This document shows positions 33,300 through 41,571 of a stretch of DNA of 41,571 nt, piece after piece. Each line of letters begins with the position of its first letter. Position 1 is the stretch's first letter. The notes under the pieces were generated by a model. The model saw only the letters and a program-made list of their open reading frames with translations, was not told the DNA's origin and did no database searches. Position numbers and translations under genes: made by a program. The DNA lies in the NCBI GenBank assembly GCA_913058335.1, contig CAJXPX010000019.1:1-41571 (forward strand), in the 5' to 3' direction. The stretch comes from an uncultured Hyphomonadaceae bacterium (GTDB lineage: Bacteria; Pseudomonadota; Alphaproteobacteria; Caulobacterales; Maricaulaceae).

Positions 33300-34913
33300 T
33301 TGACTTACGCAGATACTAAACGCGCCGTATCCGTACCGAGCTTGATTTGGCTTGCCGTCATCGCGGCTGCCTTTCTCGCCGCGATTTTACGAGGTGTTGC
33401 ACCGATAGATTTGGCCCTTCCCGCAGGGGTCGCTGTCTTTCCAGCAGTAATCACGCTTTTATTTATTTTCGGTATTCATAAGGAATGGGTGCAGATCCTT
33501 GTTCTCTTGTCTTGGCTCGCCTTGGCTATTGTCGCGTGTTTGTTTGTCGGGTTTATGCCTTTAGCGATATTATTTCTAGCCGCTCCCATCATGGCGGCCT
33601 TGTTTCGACAAGAGAAAATTGTCGAAGCTTTGGTTATGTCCGTTATTCTGGCAGGGCTTATTTATTTTGCCTTAATACAGGGGGCTATTCCTGAGACGCC
33701 TTTGACCGCCTCACAAATCTTGTGGGCTACACAAACAGGGATAATCGGGTTGATAGCGCTTGTCGTGGGGACGCTATTTTCTTCGGCGCAGCTCCGAAAC
33801 AATGATCTTCTCAAAGCCACCGCCGAGGGAGATACGAATCCTACGGATTGCGAAGCGCTACAAGGTAGCGTCTTGAAATTCGCAAAAGACGGTAAGCTAG
33901 TCACGGCAAATTTAGAGGCTCAAAAGGTTTTCAATATACCCTCTTTGGCGACGCCCGTAACCATAAGCTCTCTTCTTGAACAGGATAAAACTGAACAGGA
34001 AGCCTTTATGAGCGCCTGTGAAAAGGTTCGAGACTCGGATCAATCTTGGTCAACACGGTTGAGTGTGCGGGATGAGGATGGCAATGTAACCGTTCTGGAC
34101 GGCTATGTGGCCCCGGAGAAAAAGGGAGGGCTGATTCTCCACGCAATCGACCGGACAGCAGAAGAAAGCCGAATTGAAGATTTGCGCCGAAGTCACGCTA
34201 TAGCCTCTCGGGAAACAGATGATAAAACTCTGTTTTTCGCCGGGGTGAGTCATGAGCTGCGAACCCCATTAAATGCTATCATTGGGTTTTCCGACATGAT
34301 GCGCTCCCGACTTTTTGGGCCGCTGCCTTCAAAATATGCAGAATATGCCGACCTTATTCATGACAGCGGCCAACATATGCTCGATTTGATTGGTGATGTG
34401 CTGGATTTATCCAAAGTCGAGGCTGGAAAATATACACTTCAATATGACAGTTTTGACGCCGCCGATGTTATTCGTAGTTCCGTCAAAATGATCCGCCCGG
34501 CGGCAGATGCAGCTGAAGTCCGGTTGGATGTGTCCGTGGATGTAAATGAGACGCTTATAGTTGAAGCCGACCGAAAAGCCTTACGTCAGATTTTACTCAA
34601 CCTGCTCTCCAATGCGATTAAGTTCTCAGACCGGGGCGGGCGCGTGTCTATCAAGGCGGCCGCAAATGGCGGCTATCTTGTATTGCGAGTAGAGGATGAA
34701 GGAGAGGGTATTAGCGCCGAAGATCTTGTCACGATTGGTACGCCCTACACGCAATCAGCCAGCGGCTTATCCTCCGAGGAGCGCGGAAGCGGGTTAGGAT
34801 TATCTCTCGTAAAATCTTTAACCGAGCTACATAGCGGAGAGTTTGATATTGAAAGCCAACTCGGCGAGGGCACTCAGGTCACGGTATCGCTTCCCTTATC
34901 GCGCGCGACGTGA
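33300..34913 (+). CDS. Membrane sensor histidine kinase, DivJ/PleC-like
   Basis: 537-aa kinase. About five or six membrane segments lie in residues 10-165, then a PAS-like domain (about 180-290). HisKA follows with phospho-acceptor His318 in FFAGVSHELRTPLNAIIGF, and YAEYADLIHDSGQHMLDLIGD after it, a phrase typical of the DivJ/PleC cell-cycle kinases of alphaproteobacteria. The ATPase domain shows the N box LLNLLSNAIKFSD, G1 VEDEGEGIS and G2 GSGLGLSLVKSL. The start is TTG 33300 with AAAGGA upstream. No response regulator is adjacent, consistent with a DivK-type partner elsewhere. Confidence 0.92.
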   Translation: MTYADTKRAVSVPSLIWLAVIAAAFLAAILRGVAPIDLALPAGVAVFPAVITLLFIFGIHKEWVQILVLLSWLALAIVACLFVGFMPLAILFLAAPIMAALFRQEKIVEALVMSVILAGLIYFALIQGAIPETPLTASQILWATQTGIIGLIALVVGTLFSSAQLRNNDLLKATAEGDTNPTDCEALQGSVLKFAKDGKLVTANLEAQKVFNIPSLATPVTISSLLEQDKTEQEAFMSACEKVRDSDQSWSTRLSVRDEDGNVTVLDGYVAPEKKGGLILHAIDRTAEESRIEDLRRSHAIASRETDDKTLFFAGVSHELRTPLNAIIGFSDMMRSRLFGPLPSKYAEYADLIHDSGQHMLDLIGDVLDLSKVEAGKYTLQYDSFDAADVIRSSVKMIRPAADAAEVRLDVSVDVNETLIVEADRKALRQILLNLLSNAIKFSDRGGRVSIKAAANGGYLVLRVEDEGEGISAEDLVTIGTPYTQSASGLSSEERGSGLGLSLVKSLTELHSGEFDIESQLGEGTQVTVSLPLSRAT

Positions 34914-34919
34914 TGGGAC

Positions 34920-37304
34920 CTAACGATATTCTTTGGCTCTTGAGCGCGGTTCAGACAAGCCAAGAAAAACGAGAGCCAATCCGAATAGCAAAATAAGCAA
35001 AAAGGCGGCAGCGCTGAATTGGCGTGCCCCCCAGTTTTGCTTAATCATTGGCGAAGAATTTTTGCCTGTGACCGGCTTATCTGCAATCAACCTCAAATCT
35101 AATTCAGAAGAGGCTTTAGAGATATTGGCAGGCGGCGTTTCAGCCTCCGTTTCCCAGAAATGAATAGTATTTTTGACGCGCCCCCAATTCACCTCGGGCA
35201 ATCCTATATGGGGCAAGGAAACTTCCGGAAGTGTGAAGACCACATTAGAAAGCTTAACTGCCGAGAAGCCGAACTTAGAGACACTATCTGGCATATGTGC
35301 TCTCTCGAAATAGGGGAGGGGAGAAGAAAGCTCTGTCATTAAAACACTCTTCTTATTCCAACGCGCGACCTGGCCTTGCATTTTATTCCAATGATCCGGC
35401 TCGGAAAAAGTCTCAATTGCCTCCGCAAACTGCGCCCCAGATGTATCGCTAATGATGCCGACCATTTTGTTGGATTGATAGGGCGACACAAATAACGCGG
35501 CGATCCCGCCGCGATCAATACGGTTATGCTCCGCTGTTCTCATAACAAAATTCTGATGAACAGATTTACTATTTGAGGAGGTGTAGCGATTCGCGCTAAC
35601 AGATAAAAGGTTTTCTCCGTTTTCAGGTTTTCCACGCAAAGCAGATATCAGAGATTTCGGTGCAGTGGTTTTTGCAGAGGCCGGAAGCTCATGAGACGGC
35701 ACAATAAATAAAACATTTCGACCCTCCGACGATGTTTCGATTTGTTCGCTGCCCCGTATATAAACGGCTTCAGACCAGGCGTTACCGCTACTCTTAGCAA
35801 ATTTCATCAGCAGCTCTAATGCAGCGAAATAATCAGCGTCATTTTCAGGTAAAACCAAAAGAGTGTTTTTACCGGCCGCATCCGAAAAGGGCGCGCCTGT
35901 CGCCGTCATCCGTGAGAGATCGGATAAAGGCGTTTCACGATCTTGGCTTAGGGTGACGTTTGAGCCCTCACCAATATAAATTCCGTTTGATCGAAAAGTT
36001 TGAGCGTCACACTCATTAAGCGTCGACGTGTCGAAATAAGGCTCTAGCTTTAAGATATTGTCCTGCCCGCGAAGCGCGTGTGAAGGAACCTGAAACGCGA
36101 CAGATTTTTGAGTTTTATTGAGCGTCGTTTGGCCGATAGGCTGACCATTGAGAAAGAGGGTCGCCGAATTTTTCTCTCCCAAGATGGCTTCACGGGCTTC
36201 TAGCTTTAATAATACTTCCCCCCTGCTGGCGATTGGGTCTGCAACGTCAAAGCGTAAGCCCGTCTGATGAAGGTTATAATCTGGTTCAAATTGCATCGCC
36301 TTAAAGTCGGTAAGTTTAGTCTGTCCCTGATTTAATATTGTATCTGCCGATAGTTTGGTCTGCATTTGGATTTCGCCTGTACTCACCACGGTTCGGCGTG
36401 TGTTAGGCAAAGAATGCTGCGAGAACGATTTAACCAAGCTCAATACTTGTTCATCCGTATCTCCTGTTAGGATAACTCGCATGGGCCGGCCTTCGTCAAA
36501 GGCCAGTCTAGGCCCTGTGGAGCTCATTACTCCGTCATTTCTGACGAAACGGGAAATTTGATCTCTCCGCCCTGCAATAAACTCTATCTGCCCGGCTCCT
36601 GAAATGGACGTCAATTCAACCGCTTTTTCAAGACGCATCCCAACGGCTTGTGCGAGAAGGGACTGAAGTTGGGTCTTATTCTTTCCATAAGAGACAAGAC
36701 TCACCCGCCTGGGCGCAGTGAGGGGGTTGGAAAGCTCTGCCTCAATATCGCTCACAATCAGGTTTCTGGACTTGGCCCGGCTTTGGAGCGTGAGTTTGGA
36801 CTCATCTAAATTTAAAGCCCATCCCCCGTCTCGGCTCTGGAGGCAGTTTGAGTCAGTCGGAGCGGCATAATATATATTAAGGACATTCCCTCGGGACCGT
36901 ATCCCTGTTGTTTCGAGAGAGAGCGCCGCATCAAATCCGCGCCCTTTCGTTACGACCTTTATCGGGGCTGCTTGGTTGAATTTCACGTAAATTTCAGCAC
37001 TGCGCGGCATATTCCCAACCGGATCTGCGGAAAGGCTCAAACGAAGAGACGACGTCCAATCTGTTTCCGGCACATCGAATTTCACCGTATAGTTCGGATT
37101 TTGCCAGTCTAAAACAGGTTTAGGTGAAGGGGAGGTGAAAGCAGATAACGGAGCCGTTTGAGTTTGGTTTTTACCGGCGGCGGTTTTCAATCCCGGATAA
37201 TCTATGTCCCGACTTTCTGCCTGCGCCGTGACAGACGGTATAGAAGTCGCTAGAAGCGCTATTACCGCAACTGATTTCAAAGCGTGTTGACGGAAATGGG
37301 ACAT
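34920..37304 (-). CDS. BcsB-like periplasmic polysaccharide-synthesis protein
   Basis: 794-aa protein with an N-terminal signal peptide (MSHFRQHALKSVAVIALLA, cleavage near TAQA) and one C-terminal membrane helix (FSAAAFLLILLFGLALVFLGL). This is the BcsB layout, in which a periplasmic protein guides nascent cellulose from the BcsA synthase. Two repeats of jelly-roll plus flavodoxin-like units are suggested by SLRLSLSADPVGNMPRSAEI and GLRFDVADPIASRGEVLLKL. I chose ATG 37304 because it begins the signal peptide; the open frame extends 85 codons further. No bcsA or other synthase gene is nearby. Confidence 0.8.
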   Translation of the reverse strand: MSHFRQHALKSVAVIALLATSIPSVTAQAESRDIDYPGLKTAAGKNQTQTAPLSAFTSPSPKPVLDWQNPNYTVKFDVPETDWTSSLRLSLSADPVGNMPRSAEIYVKFNQAAPIKVVTKGRGFDAALSLETTGIRSRGNVLNIYYAAPTDSNCLQSRDGGWALNLDESKLTLQSRAKSRNLIVSDIEAELSNPLTAPRRVSLVSYGKNKTQLQSLLAQAVGMRLEKAVELTSISGAGQIEFIAGRRDQISRFVRNDGVMSSTGPRLAFDEGRPMRVILTGDTDEQVLSLVKSFSQHSLPNTRRTVVSTGEIQMQTKLSADTILNQGQTKLTDFKAMQFEPDYNLHQTGLRFDVADPIASRGEVLLKLEAREAILGEKNSATLFLNGQPIGQTTLNKTQKSVAFQVPSHALRGQDNILKLEPYFDTSTLNECDAQTFRSNGIYIGEGSNVTLSQDRETPLSDLSRMTATGAPFSDAAGKNTLLVLPENDADYFAALELLMKFAKSSGNAWSEAVYIRGSEQIETSSEGRNVLFIVPSHELPASAKTTAPKSLISALRGKPENGENLLSVSANRYTSSNSKSVHQNFVMRTAEHNRIDRGGIAALFVSPYQSNKMVGIISDTSGAQFAEAIETFSEPDHWNKMQGQVARWNKKSVLMTELSSPLPYFERAHMPDSVSKFGFSAVKLSNVVFTLPEVSLPHIGLPEVNWGRVKNTIHFWETEAETPPANISKASSELDLRLIADKPVTGKNSSPMIKQNWGARQFSAAAFLLILLFGLALVFLGLSEPRSRAKEYR

Positions 37305-37413
37305 TATCCGGGGCCTTTTGATAAATACCCCTTTAACCAAGCAAGCAGGATGCCAGATATGCCTTTGAAGCGAAATTAATGCAGCGGTTTCATCAAGAGC
37401 GAGATTGGCTAAT

Positions 37414-37800
37414 ATGAGCCCGCGTTTGAAATCAGAGTTTTGGGTAACGGCTCTTCTTCGCAGGGCACAGAGCCAAGGCGGGTTTGCGACCGTGATTCGC
37501 AAAGGTGATCCTGACGCTGGAATTGTTTTGATTGTTTTTCGGTCAGGGCAAGGGCTCAAACTATATGCGCCAGAACGAAATTTTGAGGGAGAAAGGGTAT
37601 GGTGGCCCGCCGATATGAAGGATCAGGCGATGCTCGACACCCGGATTAACCGTCGTGTGGATGAGGACCCTGATATTTGGGTTGTCGAAATTGAAAGTGA
37701 CGCGGCGCCAGAGGCTCTTATAGGGGAGACGGTTGAACAGGGCGCCCGCGAAGCGGACCCTGCCGAAGTTGCTGCGCAAGCCTTATTCCGAGACCGATAG
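37414..37800 (+). CDS. DUF1491 family protein
   Basis: 128-aa soluble protein matching DUF1491. The pattern FWVTALLRRAQSQGGFATV, then KGDPDAGIVLIV, LKLYAPERN and VWVVEIES is characteristic of this alphaproteobacterial family of unknown function. I prefer ATG 37414 to the TTG at 37405 because of spacing to the purine-rich AGAGCGAG. The last 83 bases overlap the 3' end of the convergent MATE gene, so the two transcripts are antisense there. Confidence 0.88.
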   Translation: MSPRLKSEFWVTALLRRAQSQGGFATVIRKGDPDAGIVLIVFRSGQGLKLYAPERNFEGERVWWPADMKDQAMLDTRINRRVDEDPDIWVVEIESDAAPEALIGETVEQGAREADPAEVAAQALFRDR

Positions 37801-39157
37801 CCGCGCAGGTCAAGCCCGCCATCAGGCCATACCAGACCCCTTTCGGGCCGAGCGGACTATGCAGACCGAGATAATAGGCGACTGGAAACCCTATGAGCCA
37901 ATAGCTTATACCTGTGATCCACATCGGCACAGTTACGTCTTTGAGGCCCCGCAAAAGCTGATTACAGGCCACTTGAATGGCATCAGCAAACATGAACGCG
38001 GCTGCGATGGGCAAGAAGGTAATCACAAACGCAATCACTTCCACATTTTCGGCTTTCTCTAGGTTGAGGTATAGCGCGGCAATAGTTTCCGGCATGAGCG
38101 CTATTGGAATCGCAAAGATTCCTATAGCAATGATACAGGACAGAATTGTCGTGCTGGAGGCCCGCTTTTCGGCAGGCTTGTTTTTCGCGCCGCGTGCAAG
38201 ACCAATACGGACGGCACCGGCCATACTCATTCCCCAAGGCATCATAAAGGCCGTTGCGGATGCGTTGAGCGCTATCTGATAAGCGGCTTGTTCGGTGATG
38301 CCGATAAGTCCGACGACAAGGACCAGAGCGTTGAACAGCATTCCTTCGAAAGAGGTGGTAACGGAAATGGGCCAGCCAAGTCTGAAAATCTCGCGAAGCC
38401 TTTCCCAGTCCGGTTCAAAGAAGCGTTTGAATATCTCAAAGGTCCGCGCTCGTTTATCCCACTGAATATATATGAGAAAGATAAAAAAACCGAAGATGGT
38501 TGCAATGGAGGAGGCGAGGCCAGCTCCTACCAAACCGAGAGCCGGAAATCCGAACAATCCGAAAATCAGTAAAGCGTTCAACCCGGCATTCATCAAAACT
38601 ATAACAAACACAATTATGAATGGGACAAAAGTTTTGTCGAGCGCCGCGAGAAAATTTCGCAGCGCCATCGTGGCAAGTCCAAAAGGTAAACCGATAAGAA
38701 TCGCCAGAACATAGCTCTGTGCTTTGGCCGCCGCGACAGGGTCTTGCCCCAAAAACAAAGCGGCGCGTTCTGTCATAAGCATCACACCCAGCATGAACGG
38801 CGTCATGAAAAATATCATCCAAATCGCCATACGCACAGTGCGGCGGGAATCGCGTGTATCATTTTTATTTGCCCCCAAAGCCTGAGCGACGAGGGGAGAC
38901 ACCGCCATAATCGGTCCGCTGGCAATCATATATAGAAGAAAGATCATCACGCTGCCGAGTGCTGCCCCGGCCAGATCGGCGGGGGATAGACGGCCGATCA
39001 TGACAGTATCGACAAAATAGATTGAAAACATGATGAGCTGGGTAAACGCCATCGGGATGCCTAGGCGCAAAAGCGCGCCCATTTCGCCCCGCCACGTTTC
39101 GGGAAGAGTTGTCACCTCGGGCGATGCCGGAGCTATGATATGAGCTGCTTCAGTCAT
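37718..39157 (-). CDS. MATE-family efflux transporter (NorM-type)
   Basis: 479-aa inner-membrane exporter with about twelve membrane helices in two homologous halves. The N-terminal LRLGIPMAFTQLIMFSIYFVDTVMIGRL and later FRLGWPISVTTSFEGMLF are the paired MATE starts. Members use a proton or sodium gradient to export cationic drugs or dyes. Substrate cannot be told. The N-terminal ~28 residues are soluble. The gene is intact. Its upstream neighbour is a decayed oxidoreductase gene. Confidence 0.95.
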   Translation of the reverse strand: MTEAAHIIAPASPEVTTLPETWRGEMGALLRLGIPMAFTQLIMFSIYFVDTVMIGRLSPADLAGAALGSVMIFLLYMIASGPIMAVSPLVAQALGANKNDTRDSRRTVRMAIWMIFFMTPFMLGVMLMTERAALFLGQDPVAAAKAQSYVLAILIGLPFGLATMALRNFLAALDKTFVPFIIVFVIVLMNAGLNALLIFGLFGFPALGLVGAGLASSIATIFGFFIFLIYIQWDKRARTFEIFKRFFEPDWERLREIFRLGWPISVTTSFEGMLFNALVLVVGLIGITEQAAYQIALNASATAFMMPWGMSMAGAVRIGLARGAKNKPAEKRASSTTILSCIIAIGIFAIPIALMPETIAALYLNLEKAENVEVIAFVITFLPIAAAFMFADAIQVACNQLLRGLKDVTVPMWITGISYWLIGFPVAYYLGLHSPLGPKGVWYGLMAGLTCAAIGLGIRLAQQLRQGPLRGRPVQPSPL

Positions 39158-39209
39158 GGACGCGGCTGTTAGTCGTTTTTAAAGAAAAGACAAAGTTTAA
39201 ATCGGAGTT

Positions 39210-39709
39210 TTATCGTAGGCCCAATCCGGCGGTTTCGTAGATAGCGCATATTGTTAACTGCGTCAGCACCGCCTGTGAACGCCGAAGCTTTACTCGTTAG
39301 CATTTTAATAACATGGTCGAGCTGATAAGCGTAGGTAGAACGCGTGTAATGTTGTTCATCATCCTTTTCCGAGAAGGTTCTGATGCCATTTTCAGTTTCC
39401 ACGCTGAGAGTAAAACGTCGATAGAGGGCGCGTAATTAGCGTGAGAAATTCAATGATAGCAGGGTGGAAACGATAATGAAAAGCTTCAATGCGATGGCCT
39501 TCTGAATTTTCAGCGGCGGCCATCATGGCTTTGGCTTCCTGTGTGTTCATCGCAAAAGGTTTTTCACATAAGGCAGATTTCCCGGCTTTGAGTCGAGCGC
39601 TTCCGGAATATTATGTTCCTCTGCATAGGTTTTGGATTTTGCAAATCACGGCTGGCGAGGGCCAGAACCTGACAGTCTTCGCGGCACTGAGAAGGCCGAT
39701 ATTGATCAT
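39210..39709 (-). pseudogene. Decayed Gfo/Idh/MocA-family oxidoreductase gene
   Basis: Fragments of an NAD(P)-dependent sugar-type oxidoreductase appear in order but in changing frames on the minus strand. They are MINIGLLSAAK (from ATG 39709), CQVLALASRDL, KTYAEEHNIPEALDS, AGKSALCEKPFAMNTQ with EAFHYRFHP, then TYAYQLDHVIKML with GGADAVNNMR, and finally IYETAGLGLR before TAA at 39210-39212. At least five frame changes and two internal deletions are needed, since a full gene is about 1 kb. A 77-codon frame (39169-39402, GTG start) covers part of it and should not be taken as a gene. This explains the 606-base gap between the MATE and ABC genes. Confidence 0.85.
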
Positions 39710-39763
39710 ATTCAGGTTCTCAAAATGAGTTTAGTTTTCTTCTCCGACTTACAGGGAGAGGAC

Positions 39764-40705
39764 TTATGCTGCTTCGCTCGAATAAGTCAGCGCCATGAAC
39801 ACATCTTCCAAATCCGGCTCCTCCGTTCTCAAGTCGCCGATAGACAATCCAGCGTCTTTAAACTCATTGAGCATACCGGAAATTGAATCTGTTCCGGCGC
39901 GATAAGAAATCACTAAATCGCCGTCTTCCATGACTTCGGCGTCCAAATGTGACAGGCCTGCGGGGACAACCCTTATCGGTTCTGTCGGAGTGATGACTAA
40001 TTTGCGTTTGTCCAGACGGGACAAGAGTGAGGATTTGCTCTCATTGGCGACAATTTTACCTTGGTGAATAATGGCGATCTGATCGCAAAGCGCTTCTGCC
40101 TCTTCGAGATAATGTGTGGTCAATATAACGGTGGTACCGCGTTTATGCAGCTCCTCTACATAGACCCAAAGTTGCCGGCGCAGCTCAATATCGACTCCGG
40201 CGGTGGGCTCGTCAAGAATCAAGACGGGCGGATTGTGGACCAAGGCTTTGGCAATTAACAATCTGCGTTTCATGCCGCCGGAAAGCTGCCGCACATAAGC
40301 GTCCCGCTTATCGGCAAGGCCGAGGGCCTCTAGAATTTCTTCGGATCGGCGTTCGGATTTCGGCACACCGTAATATCCCGCTTGAATTTCCAAGGCTTGA
40401 TAGGGTGTAAAAAAGACATCCATTGTAATTTCTTGCGGCACAATTCCAATAGAGGCGCGCGCTTGCCGGGTTTGCGTTTCAATATCGAAGCCACAGATTT
40501 CAGCTGTGCCAGAGGTTTTATTGACTAACCCTGCAAGGATATTGATCATCGTAGACTTCCCCGCTCCGTTCGGGCCGAGCAAACCGAAGATAGACCCGCG
40601 CGGTATAGTCAAATCGACACCTTTCAACGCCTCTTTGGCCGGAGCCTTGCGGGTCGCCTTATAGGTTTTTTGCAAATTTTTTATTTCAATTGCTGGAGCA
40701 GTCAT
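39764..40705 (-). CDS. ABC transporter ATP-binding protein (YadG/ABC-2 type)
   Basis: 313-aa ATPase: Walker A LGPNGAGKST at 43-52, Q-loop IVPQE, signature LSGGMKRR, Walker B and D-loop VLILDEPTAGVD, and H-loop TTHYLEEAE. The C-terminal ~90 residues form the extension found in ABC-2 exporters. ATG 40705 is chosen because it starts at the conserved MTAPAIEIKNLQKTY; an upstream in-frame start at 40774 adds 23 unsupported residues. An ABC-2 permease normally follows, but none is adjacent. Instead the next sequence is the decayed oxidoreductase. Confidence 0.93.
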   Translation of the reverse strand: MTAPAIEIKNLQKTYKATRKAPAKEALKGVDLTIPRGSIFGLLGPNGAGKSTMINILAGLVNKTSGTAEICGFDIETQTRQARASIGIVPQEITMDVFFTPYQALEIQAGYYGVPKSERRSEEILEALGLADKRDAYVRQLSGGMKRRLLIAKALVHNPPVLILDEPTAGVDIELRRQLWVYVEELHKRGTTVILTTHYLEEAEALCDQIAIIHQGKIVANESKSSLLSRLDKRKLVITPTEPIRVVPAGLSHLDAEVMEDGDLVISYRAGTDSISGMLNEFKDAGLSIGDLRTEEPDLEDVFMALTYSSEAA

Positions 40706-40806
40706 AATTATTGTCCAAATATTGCCGGTGGGATGAAACCGCCCGTTGACGATTCTATTGCATAAATCTAACAAAGTCCCTTCTACACATCACGCGCAGG
40801 CTTTGC

Positions 40807-41007
40807 ATGTCAAATTCAAATGAAATTTCCCAAAACCACGATGACATTACTGTCGTGAAAACAAAACGCGTTGCCTGCGACGGAAGCGGCGTCGCTCTGG
40901 GGCATCCTCGAACCTGGCTTGATATGGGGCAAGATACAAATGTGCGCTGTAAATATTGCGACCGTGTGTTTGTATTGGATGAAAATCTAGCGCAAACTGG
41001 GCATTAA
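40807..41007 (+). CDS. Zinc-finger protein, CHCC/NDUFS6-like
   Basis: 66-aa protein with the zf-CHCC pattern: Cys24 in VACDGSG, His33 in ALGHPRTWLDM, and Cys48/Cys51 in VRCKYCDRVFVL. The family is related to the NDUFS6 (13-kDa) accessory subunit of mitochondrial complex I and is common in alphaproteobacteria, where a similar link to complex I is suspected. It is intact and monocistronic, divergent from the ABC gene. Confidence 0.9.
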   Translation: MSNSNEISQNHDDITVVKTKRVACDGSGVALGHPRTWLDMGQDTNVRCKYCDRVFVLDENLAQTGH

Positions 41008-41031
41008 TTCGTCCTATTCCACGGAAACGCT

Positions 41032-41532
41032 TTATTCCACTCTAAAGCGATAAGTTTTCGACACGCCGGAGACAGGAACAGGCCGTCCGTTTTCAGTTCG
41101 AGGGTAGAACCGTGTGCGCATCGCCGCGCGCTCTGCCGCTCTCACAAAATCGCGTTCATATTTATCTGCTTCGACATTGACGACTTCGGTCATGACAACC
41201 CGGCCTTCAATATCGACATTTAGAAGAAGCGAAACCACGGCGCCAACGCCGCGCCGCTCGGCCCGTCTGGGATAATTGGGTTGTTGGTTTTCCCGCACTC
41301 TTAGGGGGACGATGTTCGCGGGCTCGGTGAATGAGGGGAAACTCTCCACCGGATTTTGTGAAAAGTCTGGTCCGGCAATGCCTGGCCCGCCGGCCAGAAA
41401 ATCATCAGGAACAGTTTCAGATATCCCGCTTTCGTCGCTCTCAAGACTTCTATCTAGCAAGGCGGCGGGGTCATCCGCTTCAATGATTTCAAGTCTCAAA
41501 CGTTCAATATCGTCTTCGCGCCCACCCAATAG
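41032..41532 (-). CDS. TonB C-terminal-domain protein, 5' end missing
   Basis: The 167 visible residues are the 3' part of an energy-transducer TonB-like protein. A linker leads to a C-terminal domain with QPNYPRRAERRGVGAVVSLL, LNVDIEGRVVMTEVV, FVRAAERAAMRTRFYPRTEN and a final SKTYRFRVE. This domain contacts outer-membrane receptors to transmit proton-motive force. The start is lost: genuine sequence stops at 41532. The apparent ATG start and residues MYKRQ are translated from sequencing adapter and must not be annotated. Confidence 0.85.
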   Translation of the reverse strand, partial: LLGGREDDIERLRLEIIEADDPAALLDRSLESDESGISETVPDDFLAGGPGIAGPDFSQNPVESFPSFTEPANIVPLRVRENQQPNYPRRAERRGVGAVVSLLLNVDIEGRVVMTEVVNVEADKYERDFVRAAERAAMRTRFYPRTENGRPVPVSGVSKTYRFRVE

Positions 41533-41571
41533 CTGTCTCTTATACACATCTGACGCTGCCGACGACTCCTT
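41533..41571. other. Nextera adapter contamination at the contig end
   Basis: From 41533 the sequence reads CTGTCTCTTATACACATCT, the transposase mosaic-end read-through sequence, followed by GACGCTGCCGACGA of the Illumina Nextera i5-side adapter. The last six bases, CTCCTT, fit the start of a reverse-complemented i5 index (GTAAGGAG, recalled as S505). This is an assembly or trimming artefact and not genomic DNA. Confidence 0.98.

Noticed and set aside
39169-39402. 77-codon minus-strand frame as an independent hypothetical gene
   Set aside because: It contains the C-terminal Gfo/Idh/MocA fragment in one of several frames; the true old stop is at 39210-39212 in another frame.
1-41571. CRISPR arrays, rRNA genes or insertion sequences
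   Set aside because: I saw no regularly spaced 25-40-base repeats, no rRNA-like sequence and no transposase gene; the only short tandem repeats are beside the integrase.

Overview
The window looks like an alphaproteobacterial contig. Support for that is the hpf-ptsN pair, a DUF1491 protein, the alphaproteobacterial-type HNH endonuclease, an NDUFS6-like zinc finger and a DivJ/PleC-like histidine kinase. A marine Hyphomonadaceae/Maricaulales-type host is my guess, not a demonstrated assignment. About half of the window (1 to ~21.7 kb) is an integrative and conjugative element (ICE) and the rest is ordinary chromosome. The last 39 bases are Illumina Nextera adapter, not biology.

Layout. Positions 1-230: G/C-tract inverted repeats in front of a MOBP-type relaxase (candidate oriT). 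231-14410: a Trb-type conjugation module on the plus strand, in the order relaxase, traG, CopG-like regulator, trbB, C, D, E, J, L, F, G, I and a DUF2274 gene. Most junctions overlap by 1-4 bases. 14411-14586: a hairpin and a promoter/operator. 14587-19912: a visibly AT-richer, tightly packed eight-gene cargo operon. 20082-20249: a 55-residue gene. 20234-21568 (minus): a tyrosine integrase. 21571-21645: short direct repeats. 21692-21767 (minus): tRNA-Thr(TGT), whose 3' end faces the integrase and is the likely attachment site. The other ICE end lies to the left, outside the window.

The cargo operon is the most interesting part. It encodes an unrecognised 124-aa protein, an XRE repressor, an ImmA/IrrE metallopeptidase, a thymidylate-synthase-like protein, a possible MazG-like helical protein, a dCTP-deaminase/dUTPase-fold protein with a C-terminal membrane anchor, a protein resembling the helical '5-hmdU kinase' (HMUDK_hel) family, and an AcpS-like phosphopantetheinyl transferase. 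By eye the TS-like and deaminase-like proteins have lost several canonical catalytic or substrate residues. I infer a nucleotide-sensing or base-modification conflict (anti-phage) system, controlled by the XRE/ImmA pair. I know of no description of this exact combination.

The chromosome to the right carries metG, a TspO-related membrane protein, hpf, ptsN, ppk1-ppx (polyphosphate synthesis and degradation, coupled), a secreted beta-propeller protein, HNH endonuclease, a membrane protein, sufE, a histidine kinase, a lone bcsB-like gene, DUF1491, a MATE exporter, a multiply frameshifted Gfo/Idh/MocA pseudogene, an ABC ATPase without adjacent permease, a zinc-finger protein and a TonB-like gene cut by the contig end.
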